Assembly: GCA_012511095.1 (NCBI GenBank)
Contig: JAAZGT010000325.1
Location: forward strand, 1 to 11,237
From: Alcaligenaceae bacterium
Lineage (GTDB): Bacteria > Pseudomonadota > Gammaproteobacteria > Burkholderiales > Burkholderiaceae_B
Length of the DNA: 11,237 nt
Direction of reading: 5' to 3'
This document shows, piece after piece, positions 6,423-11,237 of the stretch. Every line of letters starts with the position of its first letter. Positions within the stretch are counted from its first letter, which is position 1. A program made the position numbers and the translations under genes. The notes under the pieces were generated by a model that searched no databases, was not told the origin of the DNA, and saw nothing but the letters and a program-made list of their open reading frames with translations.

Positions 6423-7052
6423 CTAATTATCTTGTAGATGAGCTCGTAGTCGTTGATTAATGGTTTGAGAAATAAATTCAGCAACCACCTCAAAGTCTTG
6501 ACTGCTATCGACCACGACAAAGCGTTCAGGTTCAGCCTGAGCGCGTGCTAAATAACCTGCTCTAACCCGCTCGAAAAACTCATCTTGCTCTTGCTCAAAA
6601 CGATCTAATTCACGACCACGCTGCATACGTTGATTAGCAATTTCCAAAGGCAAATCAAATAATAAAGTTAAGTTTGGCGTTAAATCTGGATGAACTAAAT
6701 CAACCAAGGATTGAATTTTTTCTGCACCTAATTGGCGACCACTGCCCTGATAAGCAAAGCTTGAGTCGGTAAAACGGTCACATATTACCGCTTTACCCGA
6801 CGCTAAGGCAGGCTTAATCACATTATTAATATGCTCTTTGCGCGCAGCAAACATCAGTAATAGCTCTGTTTCTAAGCTCATATCCTCAGTCAGAAGTAGA
6901 TTTCTTAGGGTCTCAGCTAAAGGGGTACCACCAGGCTCACGGGTACTGACAATATCGTATTCATGCGTTTTAAAGGCGCTAGCGATGCGCTCCATATGCG
7001 AACTTTTACCAGCTCCATCAACACCTTCGATTGTTAGAAAAAAACCTTTCAC
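6423..7052 (-). CDS. tmk: Thymidylate kinase (dTMP kinase)
   Basis: Phosphorylates dTMP to dTDP with ATP, feeding dTTP synthesis. It has 209 residues, the usual length. The P-loop is EGVDGAGKSS (9-18), followed by the TREPGGTPLAE substrate motif, a CDRFTDSSFAYQGSGR stretch carrying the DR motif, and the lid RGRELDRFEQE. The lid arginines with a P-loop lacking arginine fit the E. coli-type class. The start codon is GTG (7050-7052). It directly abuts the mltG TAG stop with no intervening base, and AAGGGA lies 6 nt upstream. This arrangement implies translational coupling to mltG. No in-frame ATG gives a better N-terminus, because any later start would lose the P-loop. Confidence 0.97.
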   Translation of the reverse strand: MKGFFLTIEGVDGAGKSSHMERIASAFKTHEYDIVSTREPGGTPLAETLRNLLLTEDMSLETELLLMFAARKEHINNVIKPALASGKAVICDRFTDSSFAYQGSGRQLGAEKIQSLVDLVHPDLTPNLTLLFDLPLEIANQRMQRGRELDRFEQEQDEFFERVRAGYLARAQAEPERFVVVDSSQDFEVVAEFISQTINQRLRAHLQDN

Positions 7053-8066
7053 CTAGTTCCCTTTATTTAAAATAAAACGTCTGACATTGCGATTATGTTG
7101 CTGTAAATCTTTGGCAAACTCACTGCTGCCATCACCACGTGATACAAAATAATAATACTTATGCGTTTCAGGTTGACTCGCCGCCTTTAAAGCCGCCAAA
7201 CCTGGATTGGCAATCGGCGTTGGTGGTAAGCCAGCGCGAGTATAGGTATTCCATGGCGTGTCAGTTTGTAGATCGACTTTACGGATACGGCCCTCATATT
7301 TGTCGCCCATACCATAAATTACGGTTGGATCAGTCTGTAAAAGCATACCAACTTTTAGGCGATTAACAAAAACACCCGCGATAGTGTCTCTGTCACTGGC
7401 TAGACCTGTTTCTTTTTCAATAATAGAAGCTAGTATTAATAACTCATAAGGTGATTTTAAAGGCAAGCTAGGATCACGCTGCTCCCAACTGTCTTGTAAA
7501 TAATTTTGTGACTGCACATAGGCGCGACGTAATATATCAAAATCCGTATCACCTGGTACAAAAACATAAGTATCAGGATAAAACAAACCCTCAAGTGAAC
7601 TATATGGGCTATTTAACTTAGCCAATAGCTCCTCAGGCTTATTAGGATCGATGGTTACCGTAATATCACTATTAGATTGAATACGTTCAATAAATTGCTT
7701 CGTTGTAAAGCCTTCGATTAAGGCAATACGTCGATGTGTCATATCACCACTGGCAATGCGTTCTAGAACATCTAATGGTGTATCTCCTGCCTTAATTTCA
7801 TAAGCCCCCGCCTTGATCATACGATCTTGACCCGTATAGCGACTATAAAGAATTAGTAAATCACTATGCTTAAGAATACCCTCTTTTTCGAGCATAGAAG
7901 CCACACTACGCATGGTATCACCACGCTTAATATGGAAATCAAAAACACTGTCTTGCAGTGTCACAGGCGTCTTGGACCATTGATAACTATAATAACTAGC
8001 TGCGCCAAGCACAATTAGCCCCAGTAAAAACAATGGTAATAAGAAATACTTGAAGAGTTTTTTCAT
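7053..8066 (-). CDS. mltG: Endolytic murein transglycosylase MltG (YceG-like)
   Basis: Inner-membrane lytic transglycosylase that cuts nascent peptidoglycan strands and sets glycan chain length. It has 337 residues (E. coli 340). The N-terminus is MKKLFKY followed by one transmembrane helix (about 8-27), leaving the rest periplasmic. A LysM-like region spans about 43-105, then the YceG catalytic domain. The catalytic Glu is Glu217 in LASIIEKET, matching Glu218 of E. coli. Other family blocks are LEGLFYPDTY (158-167), LQTDPTVIYG (243-252), WNTY (272-275) and GLPPTPIANPG (279-289). It is the first gene of the tmk-holB-tatD run. pabC, its usual upstream neighbour in E. coli, is absent, replaced here by divergent ygfZ. 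The start lacks an obvious Shine-Dalgarno. Confidence 0.96.
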   Translation of the reverse strand: MKKLFKYFLLPLFLLGLIVLGAASYYSYQWSKTPVTLQDSVFDFHIKRGDTMRSVASMLEKEGILKHSDLLILYSRYTGQDRMIKAGAYEIKAGDTPLDVLERIASGDMTHRRIALIEGFTTKQFIERIQSNSDITVTIDPNKPEELLAKLNSPYSSLEGLFYPDTYVFVPGDTDFDILRRAYVQSQNYLQDSWEQRDPSLPLKSPYELLILASIIEKETGLASDRDTIAGVFVNRLKVGMLLQTDPTVIYGMGDKYEGRIRKVDLQTDTPWNTYTRAGLPPTPIANPGLAALKAASQPETHKYYYFVSRGDGSSEFAKDLQQHNRNVRRFILNKGN

Positions 8067-8099
8067 AAGTATTTTTAGGTGTATTCTAGTAAATAGTTG

Positions 8100-8228
8100 A
8101 TTTTAACAGTTTCGACCTAAGGCAGTATAGCTTTAAGATTTGCTACAGACTATGCCATAAATCCTAACTCTATTCTACTTAGTGCGTGTAATGATATTAG
8201 TTCTCAAATACACAGCTCATGGCATAAT
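8100..8228. promoter_or_regulatory. Divergent promoter region of mltG (-) and ygfZ (+)
   Basis: The 205-bp gap 8067-8271 has no gene. For ygfZ, TGGCATAAT (8220-8228, plus) is an extended -10 giving a leader of about 37 nt. For mltG the minus strand offers TGGCATAGT (8149-8157), TATACT (8124-8129) and TGTTAAAAT (8100-8108). I cannot choose between them, and none has a good -35. The two TGGCATA(A/G)T elements form an 8-bp inverted repeat (8151-8158 and 8219-8226), 60 bp apart. Confidence 0.35.
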
Positions 8229-8271
8229 GTCATACATTAAGATGATTTTATTGAAATAACAGGAGTTATTT

Positions 8272-9264
8272 ATGTCAAATTCTTCCGCGCCAGTGGTCAA
8301 TTATGCATTACTAAATGACTTTTCTTTAGTAAAAGTCAGTGGTGCTGACGCTGCCGAGTTTTTACAAAGTCAATTAACTCAAGACGTTACACTTGCCAAT
8401 ACTGAGCAAGCCAAACTAACAGCTTGGTGCAATGCCAAAGGTCGCAGTCTAGCGAGCTTTTTGTTTTGGCAAGATGCCGAGGCTGCCGACACGTACTATC
8501 TAGTCATAAAAAAAGATATTTTAGAGGCTACTTTAAAGCGCTTAAGAATGTTTGTCTTACGCAATAAAGTAGTACTAGAAGGGCTAAACTCTACTCCTTT
8601 AGGACTATGGTCAGAACACGTTAATGTAGACTTTACTCCTGATGATTTAGCTAGTAAATCTAAATTTGCGGTTCACCAACAAGATCAGCAAAGTTGGATT
8701 CGTTTCCCTTCGGGTCCCAAAGAGCAACGCTATTTAGTTGTTTCAACAGTAGCTGAAACCACTGAAATTGACCCTGTGCAATTACTATCAAAGGTTGAAA
8801 ACATTGAGTTAAATGCCTCTGATGCCGTTTACTGGACCGCTCAGGATATTGTTAATGCTACCGCTTGGGTTGAGCTCGCTAATAAAGAAGAGTTTATTCC
8901 ACAAAGTATTAACTTTGATGCCATTGGTGCCGTTAACTTTAAAAAGGGTTGTTTCCCTGGTCAAGAGGTAGTGGCACGTAGTCATTATCGCGGCACTTTA
9001 AAGCGTCGCAGTTATATCGGTTACACAGCTCAAAGCGCTAATGATATTGCCGTTGGGGCTGATATTTTCCAAGATGATAATCCGATTGGTCAAATTGTCA
9101 ATATTGCTCACTTGCCTGACGACAAAGGTACTTGGGTGCTTTTCGAAACTCGCTTAGAGGCAGTAGATGGTACTAATGATGCTCCTCTGCATTTAGGCGC
9201 TCAAGATGGACCTAAACTTACAGTGCAGAGTCCACCTTATGCTCTTGAAAAACCAGAAAACTAA
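8272..9264 (+). CDS. ygfZ: Folate-binding protein YgfZ (iron-sulfur cluster assembly/repair)
   Basis: Tetrahydrofolate-binding protein of the GcvT-like fold that supports maturation or repair of [4Fe-4S] enzymes such as MiaB in E. coli. It has 330 residues (E. coli 326). The family signature is clear: FIPQSINFDAIGAVNF (208-223) followed by KKGCFPGQEVVARSHYRG (224-241), with the conserved Cys227 corresponding to Cys228 of E. coli. The N-terminal GcvT-like part has VSGADAAEFLQSQLTQDV (22-39). AGGAG (8261-8265) lies 6 nt before the ATG. It is a single-gene unit, divergent from mltG, with its own terminator. A glycine-cleavage T protein is excluded by the KGC(F/Y)xGQE motif and the context without gcvH/gcvP. 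MoaA and other [4Fe-4S] enzymes could be clients, but nothing here shows that. Confidence 0.95.
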   Translation: MSNSSAPVVNYALLNDFSLVKVSGADAAEFLQSQLTQDVTLANTEQAKLTAWCNAKGRSLASFLFWQDAEAADTYYLVIKKDILEATLKRLRMFVLRNKVVLEGLNSTPLGLWSEHVNVDFTPDDLASKSKFAVHQQDQQSWIRFPSGPKEQRYLVVSTVAETTEIDPVQLLSKVENIELNASDAVYWTAQDIVNATAWVELANKEEFIPQSINFDAIGAVNFKKGCFPGQEVVARSHYRGTLKRRSYIGYTAQSANDIAVGADIFQDDNPIGQIVNIAHLPDDKGTWVLFETRLEAVDGTNDAPLHLGAQDGPKLTVQSPPYALEKPEN

Positions 9265-9276
9265 TTAGCTACATAC

Positions 9277-9314
9277 ACTAAGGGATGCTTTTAAAGCATC
9301 CCTTAGTAATTTTA
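9277..9314 (+). terminator. Intrinsic terminator of ygfZ
   Basis: A perfect 14-bp stem (9277-9290 with 9294-9307) closes a 3-nt loop (partly A/T at the apex) and is followed by AATTTTAAG on the plus strand. It starts 12 nt after the ygfZ stop. The minus-strand hydrolase gene ends at 9331, and on that strand the tail is GTATGT, so termination should mainly serve ygfZ, though the stem may block both directions between these convergent genes. Confidence 0.85.
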
Positions 9315-9330
9315 AGCTTGATTTTTAAAA

Positions 9331-10473
9331 CTAGTCTAATTTTAAAGCAGCTTTGTCATCTTCGGCCCATGGTGCCTCAAAGTACTCATAGATAGTATTA
9401 ATATCTACATCGTCAATGGACTTGTAACGCCAATTTGGATTACGGTCTTTGTCAATCAATAAAGCACGTACACCCTCTTGGAACATACCATCAGCACAAC
9501 AGTGTAAAGCCACAATATACTCTAGCTCAAACACCTCTTTAAGAGACATGTTTTTGCAGTAGTCTTGCAGGGTTAAAGCCAAACCTACTGTAAAAGCAGA
9601 ACCACTTAACATCGTGCTAGCAGCTCTAGAAAGCCACTCATCCTCATGCTCAGCAAGCTTTGCAATGGCCTTATAAACACGCTTATAATCACGCACAGAA
9701 CAGATTTCATTGATAAGGTCAAAATTTTTCTGAACTGGGCCAGCTTCTTTAGGTTCAATACGCGCAAATTCAGACAAAACATCATGTACTAAATCATCGC
9801 GCTCGATTCGAGTACGACGCTTACATGGGTAGGTTGGCCAATCCTGAGCTGCTAGCTTTTCAACAAAGACATCCCACGATTCGGTAGGCATAGCATAATC
9901 TGCTAAGCCAGTAAATAACGCATCATCACTACCAACAATGGCACCGGTAGCTCCTAAAAAGCGACCAGTTTTGCCCGCCAAGCGTGGCAACAACCAACTA
10001 CCCCCCACATCAGGGAATAAAGCGATGGTTACTTCAGGCATCGCTAAGCGAACATCATCACTAACTACTCGATGACTACCACCTGCCAACAAGCCAATAC
10101 CACCACCCATCACAATGCCACGACCCCAAACAATCACTGGCTTTTTATAATTGTGCAAGTAATAATCTAAACGGTACTCAGTTTTAAAGAAATCAACGGC
10201 GTATTGATTATCTAATGGTTTACCGCTTTTATTTTCGAGCATACCTTGATAAACACTGGTGATATCCCCACCAGCACAAAATGCCCTATCACCCGCTGAG
10301 TCTAAGATCACAGCAACAACTTGCTCATCTTCTTCCCAAGCTTTTAATTGTTTATCTAATAATTGCGCCATTTCAAGGTCAAGACTATTTAAAGCCTTGG
10401 GGCGATTTAATGTGGCGACAGCGATTAGCTTATCACCACTATTTATGGTCGAAAATAAAACAACATCACTCAT
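9331..10473 (-). CDS. Enoyl-CoA hydratase/isomerase family, 3-hydroxyisobutyryl-CoA hydrolase-like
   Basis: Crotonase-fold enzyme of the HIBCH type, which hydrolyses 3-hydroxyisobutyryl-CoA to the free acid in valine breakdown. Its 380 residues exceed simple enoyl-CoA hydratases (about 260) and fit HIBCH. Motifs: NRPKALNSL (23-31), oxyanion-hole FCAGGDI (65-71) and MGGGIGL (122-128), then MPEVTIALFPDVGGSWLLPRL with Glu147 and Asp155 at the expected catalytic sites. The HIBCH-specific C-terminal segment has QEGVRALLIDKDRNPNW. The start has a strong AAAGGAGGG ribosome site and overlaps the end of rnfH by 8 bases, so it is translated from the ratA-rnfH message. Other valine-pathway genes are not nearby, so the real substrate may differ (inference). 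Confidence 0.88.
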   Translation of the reverse strand: MSDVVLFSTINSGDKLIAVATLNRPKALNSLDLEMAQLLDKQLKAWEEDEQVVAVILDSAGDRAFCAGGDITSVYQGMLENKSGKPLDNQYAVDFFKTEYRLDYYLHNYKKPVIVWGRGIVMGGGIGLLAGGSHRVVSDDVRLAMPEVTIALFPDVGGSWLLPRLAGKTGRFLGATGAIVGSDDALFTGLADYAMPTESWDVFVEKLAAQDWPTYPCKRRTRIERDDLVHDVLSEFARIEPKEAGPVQKNFDLINEICSVRDYKRVYKAIAKLAEHEDEWLSRAASTMLSGSAFTVGLALTLQDYCKNMSLKEVFELEYIVALHCCADGMFQEGVRALLIDKDRNPNWRYKSIDDVDINTIYEYFEAPWAEDDKAALKLD

Positions 10474-10843
10474 ACTCCCTCCTTTTGTATTGTTTGTCTT
10501 TATGTTCTATGTATTCAAAACGTTTAGAACGGTCGGCTTTTAAATGTTTCTTTTTAAGGATGCCGGCTTTTTTATGTGCGGCGCGACGACGTCTTGACTC
10601 CATAGGATCAAAGTTTAACTCCCTATAGACTTCAACTCTGTCACCGTCAGCGACATTGTCGTCTAGGGTTTTTACCAAACCAAAGACCCCAACCCCCTTA
10701 AGATTATTGATTAATTCGGGAAAGTCTTGGTAAATGCCACTTTGTTTTAATACCTCAGATATGCTCAAAGCATGTGGCAATTGCAACTCACGCTGCCAAA
10801 TCTGCTGAGGATTTGAGGCAAAAATAATTTGAACTGTGATCAT
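10466..10843 (-). CDS. rnfH: RnfH/RatB family ubiquitin-like protein (UPF0125)
   Basis: Small beta-grasp protein paired with RatA in many proteobacteria; its biochemical role is unclear and the Rnf link in its name is not supported here. The family core is residues 1-83: GVGVFGLVKTL (50-60), then DGDRVEVYREL (66-76) and NFDPMESRRRRA. At 125 residues it is longer than E. coli YfjF (96). The extra C-terminus is very basic, with 18 Lys/Arg among residues 84-122, which suggests nucleic acid or ribosome binding (inference). It starts 5 nt after ratA, with only a distant GGTGAGG within the ratA end. Its stop overlaps the hydrolase start by 8 bases. Confidence 0.9.
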   Translation of the reverse strand: MITVQIIFASNPQQIWQRELQLPHALSISEVLKQSGIYQDFPELINNLKGVGVFGLVKTLDDNVADGDRVEVYRELNFDPMESRRRRAAHKKAGILKKKHLKADRSKRFEYIEHKDKQYKRREYE

Positions 10844-10848
10844 AAAGA

Positions 10849-11237
10849 CTAGAAAGCCTCACCGTATTGCTGCTCTGCTCTTTTACTAAAGGAGTCAATA
10901 AAACTATTAGCTACCTTATTAAAAATTGGCCCTAAAAGAAATTCTAGGGGTCTGCTATTAAAGGCGTAATTTAGAGTAAACTCAACCTTACAGGCATCTT
11001 CAGCTAACGGTGTAAAGACCCAATCACCAGTTAAAGCCGAAAAAGGACCATCAACTAAATCAAGATGGATATGATTAGGAAAATCATGTGTATTACGTGT
11101 AGTAAAGGTTTGTTTGATTTTTGAAAGCGCAATAGTAACAGAGCCAATTAAGCCATTTTCGAAGCGCTCTTTAATCTCTGAGCCACCACACCAAGGCATA
11201 AACTCTTCATATTTATCTACATCGGCCACTAAATTAA
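10849..11237 (-). CDS. ratA: RatA family START-domain protein (partial, 5' end beyond right edge)
   Basis: SRPBCC/START-fold protein related to Coq10 ubiquinone-binding proteins. E. coli RatA has also been reported to block 70S ribosome assembly. The minus-strand frame is open to the right edge, reading NLVADVDKYEEFMPWC at its visible start, so about 15 N-terminal residues lie outside. A GTG at 11227-11229 is internal, not the true start. Family features are the DVxKYxxFxPWC block, VDGPFSALTGDWVF in the middle, and the C-terminal helix VANSFIDSFSKRAEQQYG. rnfH follows after 5 nt, the usual pairing. In many proteobacteria smpB lies divergent upstream, so smpB is expected beyond the edge (inference). 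Confidence 0.92.
   Translation of the reverse strand, partial: NLVADVDKYEEFMPWCGGSEIKERFENGLIGSVTIALSKIKQTFTTRNTHDFPNHIHLDLVDGPFSALTGDWVFTPLAEDACKVEFTLNYAFNSRPLEFLLGPIFNKVANSFIDSFSKRAEQQYGEAF

Noticed and set aside
10259..10628. Plus-strand open frames of 94 and 115 codons
   Set aside because: They are antisense to the CoA hydrolase and rnfH genes, both of which have strong family motifs.
1..11237. CRISPR array, insertion sequence, prophage, toxin-antitoxin or defence system
   Set aside because: No direct-repeat array, transposase, integrase or terminal repeats were seen. RatA is sometimes labelled a toxin, but with RnfH it is a conserved housekeeping pair, not evidence of a mobile toxin-antitoxin module.

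Overview
The window looks like ordinary chromosomal core sequence from a proteobacterium. It is fairly AT-rich (roughly 40% G+C by eye). A low-GC member of the Burkholderiales, near the Alcaligenaceae, is the best guess. The grounds are the mltG-tmk-holB-tatD order followed by a secreted ankyrin protein, a HolB with a Ser/Thr-rich insert after its zinc module, and the ratA-rnfH pair. This placement is inferred from gene content and protein style, not from a marker gene. There is no integrase, transposase, phage gene, CRISPR array, tRNA or rRNA.

Region 1 (1-3872) is a molybdenum island. On the minus strand lie modB (cut by the left edge), modA and moaC. mog is divergent from moaC, and moaA converges on mog from the right. 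ModA and ModB are the periplasmic binding protein and permease of a molybdate ABC importer; the ATPase ModC would be expected beyond the left edge. MoaA and MoaC make cyclic pyranopterin monophosphate from GTP, and Mog adenylylates molybdopterin before metal insertion. moaD, moaE, moeA and mobA are not in view. A strong hairpin with a U-tract ends moaA and separates it from mog. A U-tract-less hairpin sits between modA and modB. The same 10-mer, containing an extended -10, lies upstream of both modA and mog.

Region 2 (3873-8066, minus strand) is one tightly packed run: mltG, tmk, holB, tatD and a secreted ankyrin-repeat gene. It mixes cell-wall glycan termination, dTMP phosphorylation, the clamp-loader delta' subunit and a TatD nuclease/hydrolase. 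The mltG-tmk-holB-tatD part matches the known Escherichia coli yceG-tmk-holB-ycfH order. Several start codons here have little or no Shine-Dalgarno sequence. The mltG stop and the tmk GTG start abut directly.

Region 3 (8067-9330) holds ygfZ, a folate-binding iron-sulfur repair protein. It is transcribed away from mltG from a divergent intergenic region and ends in a strong terminator.

Region 4 (9331-11237, minus strand) is ratA (cut by the right edge), rnfH and a 3-hydroxyisobutyryl-CoA hydrolase-like gene that overlaps rnfH by 8 bases.

I searched both strands for an undescribed system and did not find a convincing one. The points worth a second look are regulatory (shared promoter motif, modA-modB hairpin, modA leader) or contextual (periplasmic ankyrin protein after tatD, CoA hydrolase fused into the ratA-rnfH operon, very basic RnfH tail).
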